Part shown: one piece after another, positions 52,907 through 61,694 of the stretch
Position numbering within the stretch: the first letter of the stretch is position 1
Layout: each line of letters opens with the position of its first letter
NCBI GenBank assembly: GCA_028710415.1
Contig: JAQTUE010000001.1
Coordinates: 186,001-250,000, forward strand
Direction: 5' to 3'
Length of the DNA: 64,000 nucleotides
Origin: Paludibacter sp.
GTDB taxonomy: Bacteria > Bacteroidota > Bacteroidia > Bacteroidales > Paludibacteraceae
The notes under the pieces: generated by a model
What the model was told of the DNA's origin: nothing
The model's input: the letters and a program-made list of their open reading frames with translations, nothing else
Databases searched by the model: none
Position numbers and translations under genes: made by a program

Positions 52907-54136
52907 ATGACCTCGATTACCCTATCCGAATTAACCGAACAGATACAGCAAACCATCCGGGCAGGATTTGAAACGCCTGTGTGGATTCGTGCTGAGATCA
53001 GTGAATTGAGGGAGAATCCCGGAGGGCATTGTTACCTGGAGTTGATTGAGAAAGATGCAGACTCAGATACATTGCTGGCAAAATCGAAGGCAACCTGCTG
53101 GGGATCGACCTACCGGATGTTGAAACCTTATTTTGAAAGTAGCACCGGACAAACACTTCGTGCGGGATTGAAAGTACTGGTGGCAGTGACCGTTGAATTT
53201 CACAGCGTCTATGGGTTCAGCCTGAATCTCCGGGATATTGATCCGACCTTTACCATTGGTGAAATGGCAGCACGCAGACTCCAGATCATTCGCCAATTGG
53301 AAGCAGATGGAGTAGTGGATATGAACAAACAACTCGATATGCCCATGTTGGTGCAAAGGCTTGCCATCATATCCTCGGCAACGGCTGCAGGGTATGGCGA
53401 TTTCCTTGATCAGTTAACGAACGATCCTTCTCATTTTGCCTTTTACACCCGGTTATTTCCTGCTGTCATGCAGGGTGACCAGGCAGAAGGATCGATTATT
53501 AAAGCATTGGAAACGATCTATGATCATGTGGATTTGTTTGATGTGGTAGTCATTATCCGTGGGGGAGGGGCAACAACCGACCTGGCATGCTTTGACTCCT
53601 ACGACCTGGCATTAAACTGTGCCCAGTTCCCATTACCCATTATTGCAGGGATTGGCCATCAAAGGGATGTGTCTATACTCGATATGGTTGCCCATACAAG
53701 CGTTAAAACCCCTACGGCGGTAGCTGAATACCTGATCGCGAATTTGCAACAGGCAGAGGATAAAGTATTGGATATTTTTTCAGACATCCGGTATGTCCTT
53801 AAAAACAAGATAGAATCCGAATCCCGGAAAATGGAACAGACAAAGTTGCGCATCAAACAGACCTTACGAAGCTGGGTAGTGCTGAAAACACATTTGTTGG
53901 AACGACAAAAAAGTCGCCTGCAGTCGAATGTGCGCCTTCAACTCCTGAGGCAAAACAACAGGTTGCAAATGCTCGAGAAGAACATTGAAACCCATTCACC
54001 GGTATTCCTGCTAAGGCATGGGTATACCATTACAACTCTAAACGGGAAACGGATTACTTCTGCCGGACAAGTGAAGACAGGACAAAAAATCAGGACGTAT
54101 GTGCATGATGGGGAATTTGGAAGCACTGTGGAATGA
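52907..54136 (+). CDS. xseA: Exodeoxyribonuclease VII large subunit
   Basis: A 409-residue XseA. An N-terminal OB-fold (TLSELTEQIQQTIRAGFETPVWIRAEISEL, cut to its features: the SELT start and the VWxxAEIS strand) is followed by the catalytic domain with LAIISSATAAGYGDFLDQL, VIIRGGGATTDLACFDSYDLA and IAGIGHQRDVSILDMVAHTS, and a long C-terminal coiled coil rich in Arg, Lys and Gln. It degrades single-stranded DNA together with XseB. No xseB is found next to it, where it usually lies; instead a 140-bp repeat leader and folB follow. Confidence 0.95.
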   Translation: MTSITLSELTEQIQQTIRAGFETPVWIRAEISELRENPGGHCYLELIEKDADSDTLLAKSKATCWGSTYRMLKPYFESSTGQTLRAGLKVLVAVTVEFHSVYGFSLNLRDIDPTFTIGEMAARRLQIIRQLEADGVVDMNKQLDMPMLVQRLAIISSATAAGYGDFLDQLTNDPSHFAFYTRLFPAVMQGDQAEGSIIKALETIYDHVDLFDVVVIIRGGGATTDLACFDSYDLALNCAQFPLPIIAGIGHQRDVSILDMVAHTSVKTPTAVAEYLIANLQQAEDKVLDIFSDIRYVLKNKIESESRKMEQTKLRIKQTLRSWVVLKTHLLERQKSRLQSNVRLQLLRQNNRLQMLEKNIETHSPVFLLRHGYTITTLNGKRITSAGQVKTGQKIRTYVHDGEFGSTVE

Positions 54137-54276
54137 TATTTATTTACAATTTACAACTTACAAATTACAATTTCTTATTCTCCTATAACCAATTACCTTA
54201 TTCAACTTAATCAACCAATTACCTTAATCAACTTAATCAACTTAATCAACTTAATCAACCAATCCACTAACCAAAA
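54137..54276 (+). promoter_or_regulatory. G-free 140-nt leader of folB
   Basis: Not one G occurs on the sense strand from 54137 to the A of the folB start codon. It is built from two word sets: ttacaatttacaacttac (to about 54172) and cttaatcaa/ccaattacc copies (54187-54260). It can form almost no RNA structure. No ORF and no promoter box. Confidence 0.8.
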
Positions 54277-54633
54277 ATGAGTAAAATTATTCTTGAAAAT
54301 ATGATGTTCCACGCCTTTCACGGTTGCCTGGAACACGAACAGACGCTTGGCAATTCATTCTTTGTGACCCTAAGCATGGAGCTGGATACTACCTTAGCAG
54401 GAAAAACGGATAAACTGAATAACACAGTGAATTACCAGTTGGTCTATGATGTAGTGAAGAAACAAATGGATATTCCTTCGAAACTGATAGAACATGTCGG
54501 ACAGCGTATCCTGGATCATGTGTTTGCCGAATTCCCACAGATAAAGGAACTTGAAGTGAAGTTGTCGAAACAGAATCCACCCCTTGGGGGCAGGGTCGAT
54601 AGTGTTTTTATTGAACTAACCAAGAAAAGATAA
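54277..54633 (+). CDS. folB: Dihydroneopterin aldolase
   Basis: A 118-residue FolB that cleaves 7,8-dihydroneopterin to 6-hydroxymethyl-dihydropterin and glycolaldehyde for folate. Active-site residues are seen: Glu21 in FHGCLEHEQ, Glu72 in KLIEHVGQRI, and Lys98 in KLSKQNPPLGG; VNYQLVYDVV is the conserved Asn-Tyr region. Length is typical for the octameric tunnel-fold enzyme. No other folate genes are adjacent. A strong bidirectional terminator follows. Confidence 0.95.
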   Translation: MSKIILENMMFHAFHGCLEHEQTLGNSFFVTLSMELDTTLAGKTDKLNNTVNYQLVYDVVKKQMDIPSKLIEHVGQRILDHVFAEFPQIKELEVKLSKQNPPLGGRVDSVFIELTKKR

Positions 54634-54650
54634 GCACAAAGTAAACTCAT

Positions 54651-54687
54651 AAAAAATGCTTTTCCCAATACGGGAAAAGCATTTTTT
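54651..54687. terminator. Bidirectional intrinsic terminator
   Basis: Perfect 16-bp stem (aaaaaatgcttttccc / gggaaaagcatttttt) with a 5-nt loop, between the convergent folB and the small membrane protein gene; A and T runs serve both directions. Confidence 0.9.
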
Positions 54688-54704
54688 ATGAGGCAGCAGG
54701 GTGA

Positions 54705-54917
54705 TCAGGCCCCTAATGCCCGCAAAGCTTCGTAGACCAAAATGGCTGGCCATACAATAGCTTTCAGAAAAGCTAACACTCCAAACCAAAAACTGGTGGC
54801 ATGCGAAATGAAATAAACGGCAGCACCAATTAATCCCAAACCATAAACCGCACCACCGGATGCTGTTTGTTGCTGGTGATGCCTGTTCTTGCAATCATAC
54901 GATTTTTCTTCATTCAT
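54705..54917 (-). CDS. Small membrane protein, function unknown
   Basis: A 70-residue protein: a polar, Cys- and His-containing start (MNEEKSYDCKNRHHQQQTAS), then two hydrophobic stretches GAVYGLGLIGAAVYFI and FWFGVLAFLKAIVWPAILVY. It has a promoter box upstream and shares a terminator with folB, which supports it as a real gene. Similar short proteins occur in other Bacteroidota, without a known role. Confidence 0.7.
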   Translation of the reverse strand: MNEEKSYDCKNRHHQQQTASGGAVYGLGLIGAAVYFISHATSFWFGVLAFLKAIVWPAILVYEALRALGA

Positions 54918-54991
54918 ACATTTGATTTTTTGAAACCGTGAATACTATTCTAAGTTGGATATGCGTACTCTATTGCTTGCTGATTTTTTTA

Positions 54992-54999
54992 CAAAGATA
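54992..54999 (-). promoter_or_regulatory. -7 box of the small membrane protein gene
   Basis: Minus-strand TATCTTTG, about 75 nt upstream of the ATG at 54917. Confidence 0.5.
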
Positions 55000-55126
55000 A
55001 CTGGAATATTTTAATGAGACACATTTACCCTTGACTTTTAATTTCAAAGTGTCACATAAGAACTTGTTAAATTGCATATCGGTATAGGTTGAAAAATGAA
55101 TAATCCGCAGGATACTTTTAGATAAG

Positions 55127-55158
55127 AAAGGCAGATACAAGTGAATGTATCTGCCTTT
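55127..55158 (-). terminator. Terminator hairpin after the ABC-F gene
   Basis: Perfect 13-bp stem (aaaggcagataca / tgtatctgccttt), 6-nt loop, 23 nt beyond the stop codon at 55181. The T-run on the minus strand is short, so efficiency is uncertain. Confidence 0.65.
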
Positions 55159-55180
55159 GAATCAGTATGCCAGAGTGAGA

Positions 55181-56958
<1,778 letters not shown>

Positions 56959-56991
56959 GTTTTTTTCAAGAGTAGTTCTTGTTGAATTCTA

Positions 56992-58179
56992 TTATTGAAT
57001 GATTCCCAGTTTGCGGGCTTCTCTTGAGATCTTCTCGATGGATTCATCAATTTGATCGAAAGTGTGTGTTGCCATCAGGGAATAACGGATTAATGAGTCT
57101 TCTGAACGAACAGCCGGAGAAACAACCGGATTTACAAATACACCATCATCCATTAACATACGGGTGAGTTTAAAGGTGTTGGTATTGTCGCGTACATACA
57201 ATGGAATAATTGGAGTTTCAGTAGGCCCGATTTCAAAGCCTGCTTTCAGAAAACCTTCCTTGGCACGGTTTGTATTCGCCCACAAAGCATCTTTACGCCA
57301 TGTTTCTTCTTCCATAACATCCAGGGCAGCCAATACACAGGCAGTTGAAGCCGGTGTGATAGAAGCACTGAAAATTAATGTGCGGGAATTATGTTTTAAA
57401 TAATTGATAATGCTGTTATCGGAAGCAATGAATCCACCAATGGTTCCCAATGATTTACTAAAGGTACCCATGATCAGGTCCACATCTTTTGAAACACCGA
57501 AGTGTTCGCAGATACCGGCTCCTGTCTTGCCAAACACACCTAATGAATGGGCTTCGTCAACGTATATGGATGCATTGTATTTCTTTGAAAGTTCTACTAT
57601 TTCAGGTAAACGGGCTACGTCACCTTCCATGCTGAAAACTCCATCTGTGACAATCAGTTTAAGTTTGTCAGGTTCACATTTCTTGAGTATTTTTTCAAGG
57701 GCATCCATATCGTTGTGACGATATTTCAGTTGCTTTGAAAATGAAAGCCTTTTACCTTCTACTATTGAAGCATGGTCAAATTCGTCGAAGATAAGATAAT
57801 CTTCACGGCCTGTAACACATGGAACAACTCCTGAATTCACTGTAAAACCTGTAGCATAAACTAAAGCACCCTCCTTATGAACCAGTTTAGCCAATCTATC
57901 TTCCAATTCCAAATGAATATCCAATGTACCATTCAAAAAACGAGATCCTGCACAACCTGTACCGTATTTTTCTATTGCTTTTATGGAAGCTTCTTTTAAC
58001 CTGGGGTGATTTGTTAGTCCCAAATAACTATTTGAACCAAACATTAATACTCGTTTACCATCAATTGTTACAACTGTATCCTGGTCAGATTCGATGGGAC
58101 GAAAATAAGGATATACACCCATTGCTTTTGCCTGTTGGGGCGCATCATATTGTCCCAACACATTACTAAGTTGACTCAT
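56992..58179 (-). CDS. spt: Serine palmitoyltransferase (alpha-oxoamine synthase)
   Basis: A 395-residue PLP enzyme condensing an acyl-CoA with an amino acid; the variant common in Bacteroidota is serine palmitoyltransferase, first step of sphingolipid synthesis. PLP features: Asp208 and His211 in YVDEAHSLG, and Lys242 in GTFSKSLGTIGGF; FGSNSYLGLTNHP, GTGCAGSRFLNGT and DEFDHASIVEG are shared by the family. The related KBL and AONS enzymes have the same motifs, but the N-terminus MGVYPYFRPIESDQ matches bacterial SPT. It is a single gene divergent from the cysteine-cluster gene, with its own terminator. Confidence 0.88.
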   Translation of the reverse strand: MSQLSNVLGQYDAPQQAKAMGVYPYFRPIESDQDTVVTIDGKRVLMFGSNSYLGLTNHPRLKEASIKAIEKYGTGCAGSRFLNGTLDIHLELEDRLAKLVHKEGALVYATGFTVNSGVVPCVTGREDYLIFDEFDHASIVEGKRLSFSKQLKYRHNDMDALEKILKKCEPDKLKLIVTDGVFSMEGDVARLPEIVELSKKYNASIYVDEAHSLGVFGKTGAGICEHFGVSKDVDLIMGTFSKSLGTIGGFIASDNSIINYLKHNSRTLIFSASITPASTACVLAALDVMEEETWRKDALWANTNRAKEGFLKAGFEIGPTETPIIPLYVRDNTNTFKLTRMLMDDGVFVNPVVSPAVRSEDSLIRYSLMATHTFDQIDESIEKISREARKLGIIQ

Positions 58180-58212
58180 AAATTATTATGTGTGTGTAAT
58201 TAAAAACGGCTA

Positions 58213-58220
58213 CAAAGATA
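58213..58220 (-). promoter_or_regulatory. -7 box of spt
   Basis: Minus-strand TATCTTTG about 34 nt upstream of the spt start codon. Confidence 0.6.
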
Positions 58221-58248
58221 CTAATTTTTTCTAGAAAAAAGTATATTT

Positions 58249-58280
58249 TTTGATTCCTATGCTAAATTTGAATACTTTTG
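58249..58280 (+). promoter_or_regulatory. Promoter of the cysteine-cluster gene
   Basis: TTTG at 58249-58252, 20-bp spacer, TACTTTTG at 58273-58280: full consensus, 28 nt upstream of the GTG start at 58309. Confidence 0.75.
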
Positions 58281-58308
58281 TACCTCAAAATATAACACTA
58301 AGTTTCAC

Positions 58309-58806
58309 GTGAACAAACAACTAGATTATAAATTATTGCCCGTTTTAGCTGCTAAATCGGAAGTGGAATGGAAGCGATATTTCCAAAAGAACAAGAAGAA
58401 ACTTGAGGCTATGGACCTGAAGGTTCATGCACTACACGAAGCAATCTCTAAAAAAACCGATTGCCTGCAATGTGCCAATTGTTGCCGTTCATTAGGTCCC
58501 CGAATTACCGATAAAGATGTGGAGCGTATCTCAAAAATGCTAAGGATGAAATCGTCGGATCTGATTGCTAAATACTTCAGGATTGATGAAGACGGGGATA
58601 TGGTATTTCAATCCATGCCTTGTCCATTTCTGGGATCGGATAATTACTGTTCAATTTATGAATCCCGACCAAAAGCCTGTCGTGAATATCCTCATACAGA
58701 CAGGAAGCGCTTTTATCAGATTTATAATCTATCGATAAAAAACGCTTATACCTGTCCGATCGTATATGAAGTGCTGGAAGAAATTACTAAAATGAAGAAC
58801 CCCTAA
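58309..58806 (+). CDS. YkgJ-family cysteine cluster protein
   Basis: A 165-residue protein of the CxxCxxCC family (YkgJ/UPF0153), thought to bind zinc or an iron-sulfur cluster. Cysteines: TDCLQCANCCRSLGPRI near residues 45-60, then CPFLGSDNYCSIYESRPKAC and CPIVYE. The start is GTG; no ATG lies between the promoter and the conserved part except one too far inside. The last codons and the stop (Lys-Asn-Pro, TAA) are formed by the first bases of the cccctaaagggg element that follows. Cellular role unknown. Confidence 0.85.
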   Translation: MNKQLDYKLLPVLAAKSEVEWKRYFQKNKKKLEAMDLKVHALHEAISKKTDCLQCANCCRSLGPRITDKDVERISKMLRMKSSDLIAKYFRIDEDGDMVFQSMPCPFLGSDNYCSIYESRPKACREYPHTDRKRFYQIYNLSIKNAYTCPIVYEVLEEITKMKNP

Positions 58807-58993
58807 CCCCTGAAGGGGGATAAGAGATGTTAGTATTAATTGTTTAATTTTATTTTATAATACAACTCCTTGCCCCTAAAGGGGAGCAAGAAAGTTAGTA
58901 TTGTTTAAAAACATATCAGATCCGAAAGTAACCAAATCCACCTTTAGGGGTTAGGGATCAGTTTCTTATCCCCCTTTAGGGGTCAGGGGTTCT
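58799..58993. repeat. cccctaaagggg palindrome element, copy 2
   Basis: A 195-bp element between convergent genes. The outer arms (aacccctaacccctgaaggg and the matching end near 58966-58992) are inverted; two more internal copies (cccctaaagggg near 58875, cctttaggggttaggg near 58942) make it a multi-palindrome. It provides the stop codon of the left gene and abuts the stop of aroA. Related to 12259-12353, sharing aataagaaa/ttagtattaa-type core words. Confidence 0.85.
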
Positions 58994-60216
58994 TATTCTT
59001 TTGGAATTATCTTTTCAAGGTCTTCCCAATAACCGGGATAAGATTTGCTCACAACTTCGGGGTTTTCAATGGTTAACGGATATACGAGTGCTGCAGGTGC
59101 AAAAGCCATTGCCATGCGATGATCTTCGTAGGTGGCAATACTGATTTTTTCTTCTGGTTCGCAAGTTTGATTCTCCCAGGATAACATACCTTCATCGGGT
59201 TCAGTAAGTATAAACCCAAGTTTACGCAGTTCATTTATCAATGCTGCAATCCGGTCGGTTTCTTTAATCTTCAGGCTGTGCAAGCCAATGAAGAAAAATG
59301 GAATGCCTTTCAAACAACAGGTTACAGCAAATGTTTGTGCCAGATCGGGCTGGTCGGTAAAATCATATTCCAGTCTCTCTGAAATCACATCAACTGTCCT
59401 GAGCAATACTCCCCCCGACATATAGGTGGTTTGAATGCCCAATTGTTCAAAAAGTTCAGCCACCTTACTGTCACCCTGATAACTGTTTTGAAGTAATCCA
59501 TTTAAGAAGACTTCCCCTTTCCCGGCTACCGACAAAATTTCGTACCAATAGGAGGCGGCTGACCAGTCAGATTCCACGATGTACTCAATAGGGCTATATT
59601 CCTGCGGGTCAATTTGAATGATGTTCCCATCAAATTCAACTGTTGCCCCAAATTCCTGCATCATCTGGATGGTCATATCAATATAGGGCCTGGAGATTAT
59701 TTTATCATCAAGGATTATTTTCAGGCCTTTTACCATAAAAGGTGCAATCATCATGAGTGCCGAAATGTATTGGCTGCTTACGCTGCCATTTATGTGAATC
59801 TCACCACCGGTAAGGGCACACCCAAAAATACGCAATGGCGGGTATCCTTCTTTCTCTACGTATTCAATTTTTGCACCCAGAGTATTTAAAGCATCCACCA
59901 ATACTTTTATGGGACGTTTTTTCATTCGCTCGCTGCCGGTAATGATCCATTCACCGACTGTCTTTGCCAGGAATGCAGTCAGAAATCGCATGGCAGTTCC
60001 GGCAGCACCAATATCAAAAGTCGTATTGTTGGAATCCAATGCATCCAGGGTAACGCGCGTATCATCACAATCCGAAAGATTTAAAACATCATACGGGCTG
60101 TACGACAAGGCATTTAAAATCAAGGCCCGGTTGCTGATGCTTTTTGATGCCGGTAAATCAATGCGGACAGTGATTCTGTCGGTTGTTATGTGTAATTCTT
60201 TTTCGTTGCTGTTCAT
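58993..60216 (-). CDS. aroA: EPSP synthase
   Basis: A 407-residue 3-phosphoshikimate 1-carboxyvinyltransferase. N-terminal PASKSISNRALIL carries the substrate Lys25, Ser and Arg; GAAGTAMRFLTAFLA is the PEP loop (the usual G-N-A-G-T-A-x-R-x form here as GAAGTAMRF); GSERMKKRPI follows; the C-terminal side has DFTDQPDLAQTFAV (catalytic Asp), LKIKETDRI and YEDHRMAMAFA. The Ala in GAAGT replaces the Asn of the common G-N-A-G-T. It makes EPSP for chorismate, which menF then uses. No other aro genes are adjacent. Confidence 0.95.
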   Translation of the reverse strand: MNSNEKELHITTDRITVRIDLPASKSISNRALILNALSYSPYDVLNLSDCDDTRVTLDALDSNNTTFDIGAAGTAMRFLTAFLAKTVGEWIITGSERMKKRPIKVLVDALNTLGAKIEYVEKEGYPPLRIFGCALTGGEIHINGSVSSQYISALMMIAPFMVKGLKIILDDKIISRPYIDMTIQMMQEFGATVEFDGNIIQIDPQEYSPIEYIVESDWSAASYWYEILSVAGKGEVFLNGLLQNSYQGDSKVAELFEQLGIQTTYMSGGVLLRTVDVISERLEYDFTDQPDLAQTFAVTCCLKGIPFFFIGLHSLKIKETDRIAALINELRKLGFILTEPDEGMLSWENQTCEPEEKISIATYEDHRMAMAFAPAALVYPLTIENPEVVSKSYPGYWEDLEKIIPKE

Positions 60217-60518
60217 AATCTAAAGGATTAAAAATGATTTGTAAGTTGAAGTTCTCAGATTCTGAAGGTTTTACATTCAATAATCTGACTCATTGACTCT
60301 TCAACGGCATTGCTTTAAGGAAATTATTTTTGTAAACAGAAAATAATTTGAAGCGATAACCTGATTTTTTTTATAAACAAATTATAGCTTGTAATAAACA
60401 ATTTATTACAAGCTATAATGGTTGAAATTCATTATATAATGTGTGATAGAAGTGAGTATTAAATCTGTTGCTTTTTTATTCCAATAAAATAGAACAGTGA
60501 TAATAAACCGGTTGTTTT
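60217..60518. other. Spacer with a perfect AT-rich hairpin
   Basis: No gene. The main feature is a perfect 18-bp inverted repeat (60381-60398, attatagcttgtaataaa; 60402-60419) with a 3-nt loop, about 100 nt downstream of the alcohol dehydrogenase stop. There is no T-run directly after either arm, so it may be an RNA hairpin or a protein-binding palindrome as well as a terminator. Confidence 0.65.
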
Positions 60519-61685
60519 CTAAATTGCCAGCTGATATATTTCTTCTACATTCTTCTCTGTCAGTTTAACGAAACTGCCAAGTGTGCGGCTTCCAAGTCCG
60601 AGTGTTTTAACCAGGGTTGGAATATCTTCTTTTTTGGCATCCATTTCAGCAAAACGAACAGGCATACCAATCGAAATTAGAAATTGTTCAAACTTAGCAA
60701 TCCCCTCAAGGGCAGTCTTCTTTGGATTCTGAAAGTCCAGTTCGCAACCCCAAACACGGACTGCAAATTGAGCGAAACGCATGATATTATGATGCATGAC
60801 AAATTTCATCCAGGCAGGAAACATAACAGCTAATCCGGCCCCGTGTGCAACATCATAAAAGGCCGACAGTTCATGTTCCATTTGGTGTGACGACCAATCC
60901 TGGTCACGGCCAACCCCGCAAATATCATTGTGGGCCACCATACCCGCCCACATCAGGTTAGCCCTTGATTCATAATCATTCGGGTCAGCCAGTGCTATTG
61001 GAGTTTCTTTGATAATAGTCAATAAAATTCCTTCACACAGACGGTCGGTAATCTCAACTTCTTTTGTATTGGAGAAATAACGTTCCATGACGTGTGCCAT
61101 CATATCTGTGGCTCCACAGGCTGTCTGATAGTTAGGCAGTGTGAGGGTAAGCTCAGGATTTAAAATTGAAAACACAGGACGCATGGCATCTCCGCCACAG
61201 GCACGTTTCAACATGCCGTTTTCATGAGTGATAACCGATCCTCCCGAACCTTCACTTCCTGCTGCAGATATTGTTAAGATGGTTGCAACCGGCAATGCCA
61301 CAGCAACCGGTTTTCCTTCATAAAAATCCCAGAAATCACCTTCATACAATGAACCTAAAGCAATTGCTTTTGATGAATCGATGGTACTTCCACCTCCAAC
61401 AGCCAATACAAAGTCAATTTTATCTTTTTTGCAGATGTCAATTCCCTGATAAACCAATCCACTTCGAGGGTTTGGCATGACACCACCCAATTCGGTAAAA
61501 TATATGTTTTCGGCAGCAAGAGAAGCTTTAACCCTGTCCAATAATCCACTCTTAATAACAGATCCTCCACCATAATGGATTAACACTCTTGTCCCACCAA
61601 ATCGTTTCACATATTTTCCTGCCTCATTCTCGCGTTCTTTCCCGAATACAAAAAATGTTGGGCTGTAAAAATTGAAATTGTTCAT
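60519..61685 (-). CDS. Iron-containing alcohol dehydrogenase
   Basis: A 388-residue group III Fe-ADH of the butanol dehydrogenase/YqhD type. The dinucleotide site is VLAVGGGSTIDSSKAIAL near residues 92-110; the metal ligands are the Asp and His of GATDMMAHVMERYF near 195, and two His in SSHQMEHELSAFYDVAHGAGLAV near 268-285. It reduces aldehydes with NADPH or NADH, in fermentation or aldehyde detoxification. It starts nine bases after the stop of the DUF4954 gene, so they share a transcript, possibly with hflX. Confidence 0.93.
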   Translation of the reverse strand: MNNFNFYSPTFFVFGKERENEAGKYVKRFGGTRVLIHYGGGSVIKSGLLDRVKASLAAENIYFTELGGVMPNPRSGLVYQGIDICKKDKIDFVLAVGGGSTIDSSKAIALGSLYEGDFWDFYEGKPVAVALPVATILTISAAGSEGSGGSVITHENGMLKRACGGDAMRPVFSILNPELTLTLPNYQTACGATDMMAHVMERYFSNTKEVEITDRLCEGILLTIIKETPIALADPNDYESRANLMWAGMVAHNDICGVGRDQDWSSHQMEHELSAFYDVAHGAGLAVMFPAWMKFVMHHNIMRFAQFAVRVWGCELDFQNPKKTALEGIAKFEQFLISIGMPVRFAEMDAKKEDIPTLVKTLGLGSRTLGSFVKLTEKNVEEIYQLAI

Positions 61686-61694
61686 ACTTCCTTG

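Noticed and set aside
54616-54894. 92-codon minus-strand frame overlapping the small membrane protein gene
   Set aside because: It runs across the folB terminator and its protein is not membrane-like; the frame at 54705-54917 has the promoter and sensible start.
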